Assembly: GCA_900107575.1 (NCBI GenBank) | Contig: FNQX01000013.1 | Location: 1-64,000 of the forward strand | Origin: Lachnospiraceae bacterium NK3A20 | GTDB taxonomy: Bacteria > Bacillota > Clostridia > Lachnospirales > Lachnospiraceae | Reading direction: 5' to 3' | Length of the DNA: 64,000 nt | In this document: one piece after another, positions 51,829 to 61,256 of the stretch | How positions within the stretch are numbered: position 1 is the first letter of the stretch | Layout: every line of letters starts with the position of its first letter | Notes under the pieces: generated by a model | Seen by the model: the letters and a program-made list of their open reading frames with translations, nothing else | Databases searched by the model: none | What the model was told of the DNA's origin: nothing | Position numbers and translations under genes: made by a program

Positions 51829-53184
51829 ATGAACAGGAAAGTCATATCCAAAGGTAAAATGTGGTGTTTCGCGATCGGTCAGTTCGGCTGGTCGCTGCTC
51901 TCGGCGCTCATCACGAACTGGCTCGTCTATTTCTACCAGCCGGATCCGGGCACAGGCATTGATTATCTGATCCCGCAGGGCAAAGTAATCCTCGGCATCA
52001 TCACGATCATCGGAGGTATCACCGCGCTCGGCCGTATTTTCGACGCGGTCACCGATCCCTGGATCGCGAACCTCTCCGACCGTTCGACGAATCCTCACGG
52101 CCGCCGAATCCCCTTTATGCGGAAAATAGCAGTCCCCTTCGCCATTGTGACTGTCCTGGTGTTCTGGGCACCGTTCGGGTCTCCTGCCGCGAACAGCTTC
52201 TGGCTGCTCGTAACACTCCTTTTGTTCTACCTTTTCATGACAACCTACTGCACACCGTATAACGCGCTGATCTCGGAACTGGGCGCCACGCAGGATACGA
52301 GAATTTCAATCTCGACCTACATATCCTGCACCTTCCTCCTCGGCTCCGCCATCGGCTATTCCGCGCCTTATATCTGGGGCGCGCTCGAAGGACCTCTGGG
52401 CAGCAAGATGCTCGCCATGAGAGTGACTTTCGTCATTCTCGCCGTGATCGGCCTCATCGCCCTGCTCGTTCCCACCTTCACCATCAGGGAAACCGACTAC
52501 ATCGACGTGAAGCCCACTTGCGACGATGCGTTCCGCTCGCTCGGCAAAACCTTCCGCAGTAAGAATTTCCGCATCTTTGTCGGCTCGGATGTGCTCTATT
52601 TCGTCGCCCTCACAATTTTCCAGACAGGCCTGCCGTTTTTCATCACGACACTGATGAAGCTGCCGGAAACGATGACGACGATCCTCTATGTCGCGATGAC
52701 CCTGCTCTCGTTCGCATGCTATCCGCTCGTCAACTTCCTCGCGCACAAGCTCAACAAGAAGCGTCTCGTACTCTTTGGCTTCTGCGGCCTCTCCTGCGCC
52801 TACATCATCACCTCAATCTCCGGCCTCTTCGGCGTGCCCGGCATGGCGTGGGGCGTGCTCGTCGTGATCGTTGCTGCTTTCCCGATGGCAATTCTCGGCA
52901 TCCTGCCACAGGCTATCGTCGCAGACATCGCGCAGGCTGATGCCATCGTGACCGGTGAGAAGCGAGAAGGCATGTTCTTCGCGGCCAGGACCTTCGCATT
53001 CAAAATGGGCCAGGCCGTCTCCATGCTGCTCTTCACCTCGTTCAAGACCATCTCCCCCGAGACCGGCCTCGGCCTTCGCATCGCAGCCATCACCTCGGTT
53101 GTGATCTGCCTCATCGGTGCCGCCGTCCTCTCCCGCTACGACGAGAAGAAAATCCTCGGCATCATCGTGCCGGAGGAGAAGTAA
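51829..53184 (+). CDS. GPH-family (MelB-like) sugar:cation symporter, MFS
   Basis: A 451-aa membrane protein with about 12 helices. Typical family segments are GQFGWSLLSALITNWLVYFY at the N-terminus, ALGRIFDAVTDPWIANLSDR (the DxxxDP cation motif of MelB-like carriers) and TPYNALISELGATQD. GPH carriers import glycosides, pentosides or hexuronides with Na+ or H+; the substrate is unknown. GGAGG precedes the ATG. It shares the TetR transcript or responds to it. A CTGCCTGA/TCAGGCAG hairpin lies in the gap. Confidence 0.88.
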   Translation: MNRKVISKGKMWCFAIGQFGWSLLSALITNWLVYFYQPDPGTGIDYLIPQGKVILGIITIIGGITALGRIFDAVTDPWIANLSDRSTNPHGRRIPFMRKIAVPFAIVTVLVFWAPFGSPAANSFWLLVTLLLFYLFMTTYCTPYNALISELGATQDTRISISTYISCTFLLGSAIGYSAPYIWGALEGPLGSKMLAMRVTFVILAVIGLIALLVPTFTIRETDYIDVKPTCDDAFRSLGKTFRSKNFRIFVGSDVLYFVALTIFQTGLPFFITTLMKLPETMTTILYVAMTLLSFACYPLVNFLAHKLNKKRLVLFGFCGLSCAYIITSISGLFGVPGMAWGVLVVIVAAFPMAILGILPQAIVADIAQADAIVTGEKREGMFFAARTFAFKMGQAVSMLLFTSFKTISPETGLGLRIAAITSVVICLIGAAVLSRYDEKKILGIIVPEEK

Positions 53185-53280
53185 ATAGTCGACATTGTAC
53201 CGCCGAGGGGGATGTAAATCCCCGGCAGTATCCTGACGGGGAATAGTAAATACTCGGGGTCATCCTGCCCCCGCCTGGCC

Positions 53281-53495
53281 TGTCGACATAATCTATGACT
53301 GTTGGCTTTTATGTCGAAGACCCTTCGACATAATTCTTCATTGACAGTGTCTATGTCGAAAGTCTTCGACATGATTCTTGATTGGCAGCATCTATGTCGA
53401 AACCCTTCGACATAATTCTTCATTGGCAGCATCTATGTCGAAACCCTTCGACATAATCATGGCCATGAATTGATTATGTCGAACGCTTTCGACAC
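53281..53495. repeat. Tandem array of TGTCGAA palindromes, 41-bp period
   Basis: Five palindromes ATGTCGAA-N4/5-TTCGACAT start at 53311, 53353, 53394, 53435 and 53476. A half-conserved GTCGACAT precedes them at 53283. The spacers are also alike (AATTCTTCATTGGCAGCATC and variants). The region lies between the 3' ends of two convergent genes. It holds ten exact TGTCGAA heptamers (five per strand), the Spo0A-box consensus. Upstream at 53203-53275 are two further GGGG-flanked inverted repeats. Confidence 0.85.
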
Positions 53496-53697
53496 AAATT
53501 ACATGAACATCAAATCTTGTCGAGAAAACTAACACATGCAATCTTGTCTGCCCACCCTATACGGGCAGTCTTCTATGACTCTATGCCACCCGCTTCCGAC
53601 GAAGTGAGCCGCCTTGTCTCCGCCGGCTTACTTCGCCTGGCTCTCGTCAATCTTGCTTAGCTCTCATTAATCTTCGCCCAACTCTCGTTAAAAGCCG

Positions 53698-55488
53698 TCA
53701 TTTCTCTTCGCTGTCACCCGGCTCAGCCAGCTTAACCACCCACGCATCGCCCATCTTAGTAATGGATCCTTCTGCAGGATAGACTGGCATTGCCCGATAC
53801 TCGCCGCTCGCCTTGACCGCATCTAATTCTTCCTGAGACACATCAGGCAGGTTCACACCGAGGAACACGCGAATATATCTCGTGCGGATTCCCTCCGTGG
53901 ACAAGCCGTGCTCATCTGCAATGCCATCAAAGTCTGTATACAAATCTCCATCCAGATTATATTGCGAGAGAATGTTGGTGTCCGGCCACCAGTCGCCTGC
54001 AATGATGACCTTCTGCCCGTACGCAAAACCATCCTGCTCTTCCAGCCTTGCGATGATGCGGCTGTACATCGCAGATACCCTCTGATGTGCGATGTAACTG
54101 CGGTAATAAGCCGTGTTGTCAATCCGATACATGGAATAGATGCTGAGGCAGAGAACGATGCAGGTTACTATCGCAGTTACCGTGCGGAATATGCTGGAAG
54201 CCATGAAACCCGACCGTACATCACACACATTTCCTTCTACCTGCGCTGCACTACGAGCTCCTTCTACCAATTCTTCTCTCGTAAACGACGTCTCATCATA
54301 AACCTCGCCAGAGTTTTGAGTCTTTTCATCAATCTGCACCTTTCCCGTACGCGGTGTCTCCACATATGTCTCCGACTTACTTTCCTTCTGTCTCCCGCAC
54401 GCCACTTCACACAGCACGATGAGCATGAGATAGACCACCAGAAAGCCTGCGAGCATGTTGGTGGAGGCATCCTGCGTCTCAACACTCATGACGAAAACAA
54501 GCCCCATCGCGAGCGGCAGGATCGCTGTCATTGCCGCATACAGTACGGCGCGCAGCGGCTGCCGCCACATTCTCTTCTTCACGAACACAAAGAGCCAGAG
54601 AATTGCGATCAGCGCACATACCGCGATGTTGAATCCATGCATCGCGCCGCGGGCATAGCTCGGCGGATCCAGAATGAAATATTCGAGTACTCTGTGATAG
54701 GCACGCAGGACCGCGTGAAAATAAGTGACAGGCTCCTCGCGACCCAGTTTCTCAATTCCGCGGTATTCAAAGGTATCAAAGTCCGGCAGATTGGCGGTCG
54801 TGACTCGGAATCCCACAAGGTAAGCTGCCATGCCGAGGATCAGCGTGATGAGATACCGGAAGCCTCGCTTCACTACCTCAACCGCTCTCTCCTCCTCAGC
54901 CGCTGCACGCAGCAGTGCCAGCACGACAAGTGCCACTCCCAGCGCGAAATAAGTCTGATAGATAGCCATGGAAACCAGCTGCAGGATCACCGAAGCGATC
55001 CAGCCGAAGCGATAGCGCATCATGAGATAGACGGCGAGGCACATGAGAACGGCGGCGAGCGAATAAGGCGCCGCCGTATACATGAACGTCATGTTGGCCG
55101 TAAAGGCCGGGAAAGTCACGAAGATTGCCGCGCACAGTGCTGCGCCCGTCTGCGTTTTGATTTGCAGGATTCTGACACAGAGACAGGCAGCGAGAGCCAT
55201 GAGGATCACGGCGCAGACGCCATTGATTCCCGGCGCCGACCACTGAGAGAACAGATGGGATGCGGCATTGCCGAGCCAACGCCCGCCGTAGACTTCCATC
55301 CCGGTTTCCGGGATCAGGGAAACATCGTCCCAGTTGGGAATCTTGTTCGTGATCATGTAAATGTGCGTGAGAAGCCCCATGAACACCCCCGTGAAGAAGC
55401 TAGTCTTCCATCGGGACGATAACTTATTCCATATATATTTAAACAAATCTGTACTGCCGAACCTGAGCATATCCGTACTGCTATCCAT
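53698..55488 (-). CDS. GtrII-type glucosyltransferase-like membrane protein
   Basis: A 596-aa polytopic protein of the Glucos_trans_II type. A hydrophobic N-terminus is followed by NWDDVSLIPETGMEVYGGRW, which carries the acidic and Arg-Trp residues typical of these lipid-linked sugar transferases. About ten membrane helices span 30-360. A variable Glu/Thr-rich cytoplasmic loop (about 365-430) and an extracytoplasmic domain with one further helix (about 432-452) follow. These proteins decorate surface polysaccharide with glucose from a lipid carrier. It follows a small fragment (55507-55746) by 18 bp. Confidence 0.8.
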   Translation of the reverse strand: MDSSTDMLRFGSTDLFKYIWNKLSSRWKTSFFTGVFMGLLTHIYMITNKIPNWDDVSLIPETGMEVYGGRWLGNAASHLFSQWSAPGINGVCAVILMALAACLCVRILQIKTQTGAALCAAIFVTFPAFTANMTFMYTAAPYSLAAVLMCLAVYLMMRYRFGWIASVILQLVSMAIYQTYFALGVALVVLALLRAAAEEERAVEVVKRGFRYLITLILGMAAYLVGFRVTTANLPDFDTFEYRGIEKLGREEPVTYFHAVLRAYHRVLEYFILDPPSYARGAMHGFNIAVCALIAILWLFVFVKKRMWRQPLRAVLYAAMTAILPLAMGLVFVMSVETQDASTNMLAGFLVVYLMLIVLCEVACGRQKESKSETYVETPRTGKVQIDEKTQNSGEVYDETSFTREELVEGARSAAQVEGNVCDVRSGFMASSIFRTVTAIVTCIVLCLSIYSMYRIDNTAYYRSYIAHQRVSAMYSRIIARLEEQDGFAYGQKVIIAGDWWPDTNILSQYNLDGDLYTDFDGIADEHGLSTEGIRTRYIRVFLGVNLPDVSQEELDAVKASGEYRAMPVYPAEGSITKMGDAWVVKLAEPGDSEEK

Positions 55489-55506
55489 TAAGTCTTATCC
55501 CTCTTA

Positions 55507-55746
55507 TCAAACTAATATATCAGTCAGCGATCCCCTGGTATTGTAAGCCAGCGCAATCGCTTCATCTTGGACCGAATAGCTACCATTATACGGCAGCCGA
55601 CACGCCGCGTAAATCGCGGAATGCCTTGGTACTTCTGCTGTTTTCCTGTATAATTGAATGCTAGGTAGACTCGTTGACAGGCCTATGATCAGACCACAGA
55701 GGCAGACAACTGCAAGAGCTGCAGCAGGCATATGGATGAGCCACAC
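55507..55746 (-). pseudogene. Small membrane-protein fragment upstream of the GtrII-like gene
   Basis: A 79-aa frame with one hydrophobic stretch (PAAALAVVCLCGLIIGLSTS). The in-frame sequence upstream continues as ELWRIPTRA up to a TGA, so the fragment looks like the C-terminal end of a lost polytopic protein. Its best start is GTG without a clear ribosome site. It is not recognised. Confidence 0.4.
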
Positions 55747-55853
55747 CGCCGCGCGTGTAGGGATACGCCACAGCTCTCAGTCCCGGGGGATAGCACCCCT
55801 GCTGCCCGTCACATGCGAAGGAATACATTAACAGTAATTGTTCAGGTTCTCTG

Positions 55854-56612
55854 ATGGCAGAATACAGGAATGATAAATTGCAGCTTCCCAATGTCACGCT
55901 CTGCGCGATGACCAGCGTCGACGTGCAGGCCACGGTGGAAGCCATGAAATACAGTATGCGGGGCATTGATTTCGGTGACGCCGTGATCATCACGCACAGG
56001 AAGCCCTTCGGCCTCCCGGAGCGAATCCGCTACGACCACACCTCCAAGCTCAATAATATTGACGACTTCAACTACAAGATGGTCTACGAGCTCGGCAGCC
56101 ACATCCACACCGACTACGCAATGATCGTGCACGCGGACGGTTTCATCGTGCACCCGGAGCTCTGGCGCGACGAATTCCTCGATTACGACTACATCGGCGC
56201 GCCCTGGCCGCTCCCTAAAGAGGGTGACACCACGACGTACCGTGACAGGCATGGCAACATCTGCCGCGTCGGCAACAGCGTCGGCATTCGCTCGAAGAAA
56301 CTCATGGACTTCCCACGGGAGAACAACATCCCCTGGACCGGCGAGTATGCTTTCGGCAGAATGTGGTTCCACGAGGACGGCTTCCTTTGCTGCAAGATAC
56401 GGGATGAGATCGAGGCAGCCGGCATGAGAATCGCACCGCTGGAGCTGGCCCGATATTTCAGTCACGAGCACATGATCCCGGAGATCGAAGGGATCACGCC
56501 GTTTGCTTTCCACAAGTGGGAGGGCACGAACGCCGGCTACCCCGACTTCCGCAAGCCCTCTCTCATGCAAAAATATAAGGCGGCCGCACGCAAATTGTTG
56601 CGCCGCTCATGA
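55854..56612 (+). CDS. DUF5672-family glycosyltransferase-like protein
   Basis: A 252-aa cytosolic protein. LPNVTLCAMTSVDVQATVEA, DYAMIVHADGFIVHPELW (a DxD-like HADG), FLDYDYIGAPWPL and VGNSVGIRSKKLM match the DUF5672 pattern; this is a GT-A-like fold in putative surface glycan enzymes. The ribosome site is weak. It overlaps the next unit closely and begins a plus-strand trio of glycosyltransferases. Confidence 0.78.
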   Translation: MAEYRNDKLQLPNVTLCAMTSVDVQATVEAMKYSMRGIDFGDAVIITHRKPFGLPERIRYDHTSKLNNIDDFNYKMVYELGSHIHTDYAMIVHADGFIVHPELWRDEFLDYDYIGAPWPLPKEGDTTTYRDRHGNICRVGNSVGIRSKKLMDFPRENNIPWTGEYAFGRMWFHEDGFLCCKIRDEIEAAGMRIAPLELARYFSHEHMIPEIEGITPFAFHKWEGTNAGYPDFRKPSLMQKYKAAARKLLRRS

Positions 56613-56638
56613 TCCGGCACGGGGAAGGAGGTCCGGCG

Positions 56639-57733
56639 ATGCCACAGGTTTCTATCGCAATTCCATGCTACAACAACCCGGAAGATATGGCACGGCTGCT
56701 GAACTCCATTTCCATCCAGACCTATGACGACTACGAAATCGTCATCTCTGACGATTCGACAGAGGAAGGGGCGGCGGAGCGCATTCGGTCGCTGGTCGAT
56801 GCTTTCACAAGGCAGAATGCTTCCGTTCCCATCACCTATGTGCACAACAGCAGACCGCTCGGCCACGTCCATAATTGGAATCAGGCAATTCGCCTGACAA
56901 AGGGCGCTTATATCAAGATCATGTTCAGCGACGACTGGTTCTCTTGCGAGAGCAGCCTTTCACAGTACGCAGCCATGCTGGATGCGCACCCGGAGGCAAT
57001 ACTTGCTTTCTCCGGAGACACACAAAGCTACCTTCGAGAAGGTACAGCCTCTGCCAGCGCAGCAACGCACGAGACAGATAATGTGTCGTCCAAATCTGCT
57101 GCCAATGTACCAGATATAGATCCTCGCATTGCAGATAATCCCGTTCAAGATTCCAATAGGAATTTCCATGACACACAGGCACAGAATGCGGATTCTCACA
57201 AGATAGGGTCCTCTCACCGCGACTACGATCGCGCCGCAGACAGCGAATACATCGCTGCCCTACAAAAGGATTACCGCACCCTGTTCCTCTCCAACCTCAT
57301 CGGGGCGCCCAGCGTGACAATATACCGGAGGACAGAGCCGCTCATCCTCTTCGACGAGAGAAGTGGATTCGCGTCTGATGTTTTCCTGTATATGGCGCTG
57401 CTGTCGCAGAATCCCACGTTCGTGTCAACAGACAAGCCCCTCGTCCACATCGGCCTCCACGAGAGACAGTACACCGAGACGTTCGATGAGAAGGATCCGC
57501 GGATCTACGAGGACTACCGCACGCTGTATCTGCAGTATCGCCTGTACGAGAATCCGGAAATGCAGGAGTATTTCATAAGGCGCTATTTCGTTCCCTATCA
57601 CAAGGATGAGACGGAGCGTGCTGTGCTGCAGTTGTCGAAGACAGCGGTGCAGAAGGCAAAGAGAGCGGAACGCTTCGCGACAGCGAAGAGCCTGCTCCAC
57701 GCAGGGCTGTCGAGATTCAAATCAGAGAAATGA
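56639..57733 (+). CDS. Family 2 glycosyltransferase
   Basis: A 364-aa GT-A enzyme. It starts MPQVSIAIPCYNNPEDMARL, then YDDYEIVISDDST (nucleotide-binding DD) and IKIMFSDDWF (DxD). A Ser/Asn/Asp-rich insert at about 135-195 (NVSSKSAANVPDIDPRIADN) separates the core from a C-terminal acceptor region. It adds a sugar from an NDP donor to a surface glycan precursor. The ATG at 56639 has GGAGG; a longer frame overlaps the previous gene by a few bases. Confidence 0.9.
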   Translation: MPQVSIAIPCYNNPEDMARLLNSISIQTYDDYEIVISDDSTEEGAAERIRSLVDAFTRQNASVPITYVHNSRPLGHVHNWNQAIRLTKGAYIKIMFSDDWFSCESSLSQYAAMLDAHPEAILAFSGDTQSYLREGTASASAATHETDNVSSKSAANVPDIDPRIADNPVQDSNRNFHDTQAQNADSHKIGSSHRDYDRAADSEYIAALQKDYRTLFLSNLIGAPSVTIYRRTEPLILFDERSGFASDVFLYMALLSQNPTFVSTDKPLVHIGLHERQYTETFDEKDPRIYEDYRTLYLQYRLYENPEMQEYFIRRYFVPYHKDETERAVLQLSKTAVQKAKRAERFATAKSLLHAGLSRFKSEK

Positions 57734-57755
57734 TCTGTAAGGAAGGACTCAGCGG

Positions 57756-58706
57756 ATGGTTTACGATTGCATCCCCTTTTTCAACGAACTGGATATACTG
57801 AATTTAAGACTGCACATTCTCTCGCCCTATGTCGACAGATTCGTCATCGAGGAAGCGACAACTACCTTCTCCGGGCAGCCGAAAGAGCTGTGCTTCGAGA
57901 AAAATAAAGAGTTGTTCCGGGAATTCCTGCCGAGAATCACCTATATCGTCGTAGATGACGACTTAAGCGATGCGGAGTCGACGCACGCGCGTGACGTGTG
58001 GCAGAAAAATCACCTGATCAAGGGCCTGCAGGATGCGAAGCCGAACGATGTCGTGATCTTCGGGGACTGCGATGAAATTCCCAATCCAGAAGCGCTGCAG
58101 TCGATACTGGAGAACTTCGATCCCGGAAAGGTGTATCACCTCGCACAGCGCAATTTCTACGCCTTTCTCAACATGGAGGAGCAGTCAGGCTCTCTCCTCT
58201 CCATCACGGGAGATTTCCCAAAGATCCCTGATGCACAGCGCAAGTGGCTCGGCACCAAGGTGACAAGCTTCTCCCAGATCCCGGAGGAAGGAATCGACCG
58301 ACTCCGCGATCTCGTGCCGGTCAATGACCCGCGGTCCGTCCGCGCGGGCAACGGCGGCTGGCATTTCGGCTATATGGGCGGACATCACGAGACAAACGCG
58401 GCGAAACGCATCGGCGTGAAGGTCAAGGCTGCCGCCCACCAGGAATACAACGACAAGGAAATTCTCGCGGAGACGATGGATCATCTGCGCCTTGGTCACG
58501 ACATCTTCGGCCGCAACGCGCGCTTCATCCGCGTCGAGATTGATGAGAGTTATCCGCAGTACCTGCGCGAGCACATTAGTGACTACGACTATCTCATCAT
58601 GCCGCCGATCACTGCGCTAACGCGATTTACCAGCCGCTTCGACCTGACCGTCGGCCGCTTCTGCCGCAAGGCATGGCGTCACGTGCTGCGCAGATTCAGA
58701 CGGTGA
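57756..58706 (+). CDS. GT17-family glycosyltransferase
   Basis: A 316-aa protein. MVYDCIPFFNELDILNLRLH, VIEEATTTFSGQPKEL, VVIFGDCDEIPNPEAL (DxD) and GNGGWHFGYMGG match family 17 (bacterial relatives of beta-1,4-N-acetylglucosaminyltransferase III). It is 22 bp after the GT2 gene. A role in transferring a sugar to surface glycans is inferred from family and context. Confidence 0.85.
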   Translation: MVYDCIPFFNELDILNLRLHILSPYVDRFVIEEATTTFSGQPKELCFEKNKELFREFLPRITYIVVDDDLSDAESTHARDVWQKNHLIKGLQDAKPNDVVIFGDCDEIPNPEALQSILENFDPGKVYHLAQRNFYAFLNMEEQSGSLLSITGDFPKIPDAQRKWLGTKVTSFSQIPEEGIDRLRDLVPVNDPRSVRAGNGGWHFGYMGGHHETNAAKRIGVKVKAAAHQEYNDKEILAETMDHLRLGHDIFGRNARFIRVEIDESYPQYLREHISDYDYLIMPPITALTRFTSRFDLTVGRFCRKAWRHVLRRFRR

Positions 58707-58737
58707 GCCATTCCGGATTTAATGCTGTCGTTAGGCA

Positions 58738-59130
58738 TTATCCCAACTTGCGCATAAGTCCTTCCTGCAGGACCTGAGAGCAATTAATCTTACGTCTGTC
58801 AGCCATCGCGGCAAGCCAGGCGGGAAGGGAAACATTCTTCCTGACCGCGCGGGTGTCTGTTCTGGCCCGATACTCAATCGTATCAAGTTGGATCAGGGAA
58901 ACTAATGTATCATCATCGATTTCGATCTCATCCTGGGGTGTTGGCGGATTGATAGGATCTCCCATATCCTCCGCAACGACAAGCCAGCCATTTGCCGCAT
59001 CGGTAATCTGCTCTATTGCATCGCTCAGATCTTTACCCGTTGTAATGCAGCCCGGAAGATCCGGCACACGTGCATAGTATTTCTTCCCATCCTCAGAGGG
59101 AGTAAATATAGCTGTATAGATATATTTCAT
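58738..59130 (-). CDS. HicB-family antitoxin-like protein (orphan)
   Basis: A 130-aa protein. The N-terminal HicB domain reads IYTAIFTPSEDGKKYYARVP, DLPGCITTGKDLSDAIEQI. A C-terminal ribbon-helix-helix (RKNVSLPAWLAAMADRRKIN) is present. The start at 59130 follows AAGGAGAA. No hicA frame is visible on either side, so it is either a solitary regulator or the remains of a toxin-antitoxin pair. Confidence 0.85.
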   Translation of the reverse strand: MKYIYTAIFTPSEDGKKYYARVPDLPGCITTGKDLSDAIEQITDAANGWLVVAEDMGDPINPPTPQDEIEIDDDTLVSLIQLDTIEYRARTDTRAVRKNVSLPAWLAAMADRRKINCSQVLQEGLMRKLG

Positions 59131-59219
59131 TGCATTCTCCTTTTTTGTAAAAACATTATTGGTTCTCCTGCATACCCGGACAGTGGTTTTCCAGCAGAAT
59201 AACAGCAGCGTGATCACGC

Positions 59220-61205
59220 CTACCTCACGCTGACGAAACCGTCCGCCAGCTCATCCCCCATCATCATGATGTCGCCATCCCTTCTCGTCGGCGCGGAAGG
59301 GAACGCGGCATACCCGCACTGATCTCCGCTCTCGGGGTAATAGAACGTAATCCCGTTCATCTCATAACTCTTTACTGCGTAAGTCCCATAATCCTGCTGC
59401 CATACCCAGTACGGCTGTGCGGCCCGTGACAGCACTTCCCGGCCAACCGCGTAGACCTTGTACGCTATGAAGGCCGTGATCAGCGCGCTGGCCGCCAGAT
59501 GCAGTACCTTCGCCCGCCTCAGATACCTCTCCGGCGTCTTGATGGGATCCGCCCACAGCTCCGCCAGATACCACAGAATGATCCCGGCGTTCAGCGCCGC
59601 CAGAGAGTAGACGAAAACGCAGCCATATCGCATGAGTGGCCCGTTCTTCACCCAGAAAACAACAGCCGCGATCAACGTCATTTCCACCGTGAGCACTGTG
59701 GCATTCAATCTACTATGATGTGTTCTGGCGCAATCGTCCCTTCCGCGTCCGGCTCGAGCCTCAACGCATTTAGCTCCTGTCTCAGCTCGTCCCCCGCGTG
59801 CCTCAACACCTCCTGCTCCGGCCGTAACACACCTGACTCGATCCGCAACGTGATGAAGTATGCCGCCCCAAATAATGATAAGCACCGACACCCCCGCGAC
59901 GATCAGAAACAGCCGATCCGCACCTGCCTGCGAACGGAACCAGTCTCCTGTCCAGGCAGAGAAAGGCAGCGCATACCTTGTGACATCCCTGTAGCCTCTC
60001 CCCCAGACCATGATCTCGCGGCTGTCGGCAAGAGCTGCCGCATCTGGAACTTTCCAGGGCAGATTAAAGAGATTGATTGCCGGGAACGGGTAAACAAGAT
60101 ACCCCGTAAGAATGACGTTCCGGATGAAGAATGGAAGCGCCACCAGCACGGAAGTCACTGTGAACAGGAGGATACTCTTCCATTGCCTCTTACGAAACAG
60201 CCGGATGACCGGCAGTACAGCCAGGAGGAGTAACATCGCCCCGGAGAGCTTGATCGTGATAGTCCAGACGACTGCGACAGCGAGCAAAGCAAGCGTGAAC
60301 CAGTCGTCCGTCTCCAGGAAGCGGATCAGGATCCAGAAAGTAACGAGTACCAGGAAATAGTCCGACGCCGGAGATACGATCTCATCCGCCGAGGAGAATA
60401 AGTAATATATTCCTGCGAGCCGCACAAAGTCCGCCAGCGACAGGCGAGGCAGCACTCCACCGCTCTTTTGCTGAAAGATACGGAAAATCTTCAGACACTC
60501 GAGCCACAGCATAAGGTACAGATAGCCCTGCACCACATGCGCCGACTTTTCTCCAAGCGGGGCCAGCCAGCTGCTAACGAATCGGAACGAGAACAACGCC
60601 GTCAGCGGAAAAGCCGCGCTGTTGTAGCCCAGTCGGTTGTGGAGGTTGGCAAGTCCCGGCACCACGCCATATTCCTCAATCCACCGGATCGCCTGCGCAT
60701 GGTACAGGTCACTGTCATAGTGCATGTAGCCACGAGAGGTCAGGTAGGCACAGATGACTATCACTCCGCCGTAGCATATGGCAGAATACACCCAAATAAG
60801 ATTTGCATTCCGCTCAGAGTGCTCTGTCCTCTTCCGATACAAACTCAGTTCACCGCATTCCAGCCCTTCCCGCTGCGTGTACAAATACCAACAGGACAGC
60901 GCGGCGAGGATCATTGCACCCAGGAATGCACCAGCTGACACCCCCGCGAACAGGCTGTAAATCTCTGCGTATACGGTCAGGGCCACCAGCCCTCCAATGG
61001 AACAGGCCCCCACCGAAAAATGCAGAGAATTCCCACGATAGGAATCCCCTGCATTGATGAACTGCCGGGATCGGAATGACAACATCCCGTGCAGCGATAT
61101 TTTCTCTTGTCTGTCCGAGCACCTTGCGAGGATCACGATGGCCGCCGTTCCAATCGGCGCGCTGATGAGAAATATCACCAGCCATATCAGGAGTACTTCC
61201 AGCAT
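59220..61205 (-). CDS. LIC_10190-like polytopic membrane protein, probable surface-glycan transferase
   Basis: A 661-aa protein with some 12-14 membrane helices. The outside loop YDSDLYHAQAIRWIEEYGVV, PGLANLHNRLGYNSAAF resembles the LIC_10190 family and the first loop of GT-C glycosyltransferases with acidic residues. An Arg/Gly/Ala-rich loop (about 460-500) is likely cytoplasmic. The short C-terminal outer domain contains YYPESGDQCGYAAFP. The donor would be lipid-linked; function is inferred. It lies downstream of the CotH-like gene. Confidence 0.7.
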   Translation of the reverse strand: MLEVLLIWLVIFLISAPIGTAAIVILARCSDRQEKISLHGMLSFRSRQFINAGDSYRGNSLHFSVGACSIGGLVALTVYAEIYSLFAGVSAGAFLGAMILAALSCWYLYTQREGLECGELSLYRKRTEHSERNANLIWVYSAICYGGVIVICAYLTSRGYMHYDSDLYHAQAIRWIEEYGVVPGLANLHNRLGYNSAAFPLTALFSFRFVSSWLAPLGEKSAHVVQGYLYLMLWLECLKIFRIFQQKSGGVLPRLSLADFVRLAGIYYLFSSADEIVSPASDYFLVLVTFWILIRFLETDDWFTLALLAVAVVWTITIKLSGAMLLLLAVLPVIRLFRKRQWKSILLFTVTSVLVALPFFIRNVILTGYLVYPFPAINLFNLPWKVPDAAALADSREIMVWGRGYRDVTRYALPFSAWTGDWFRSQAGADRLFLIVAGVSVLIIIWGGILHHVADRVRCVTAGAGGVEARGGRAETGAKCVEARAGRGRDDCARTHHSRLNATVLTVEMTLIAAVVFWVKNGPLMRYGCVFVYSLAALNAGIILWYLAELWADPIKTPERYLRRAKVLHLAASALITAFIAYKVYAVGREVLSRAAQPYWVWQQDYGTYAVKSYEMNGITFYYPESGDQCGYAAFPSAPTRRDGDIMMMGDELADGFVSVR

Positions 61206-61256
61206 TCGTACTACTCCTCCCTCTCAAATCATGATCTCCGAAATGCGATCGCCGGT

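Noticed and set aside
53136-53432. 98-codon frame across the palindrome array
   Set aside because: A 41-bp period shifts the frame in each unit, there is no ribosome site, and the sequence is explained by the repeats.
53281-53495. CRISPR array
   Set aside because: The spacers are similar to each other, the repeats are short palindromes, and no cas genes are present.
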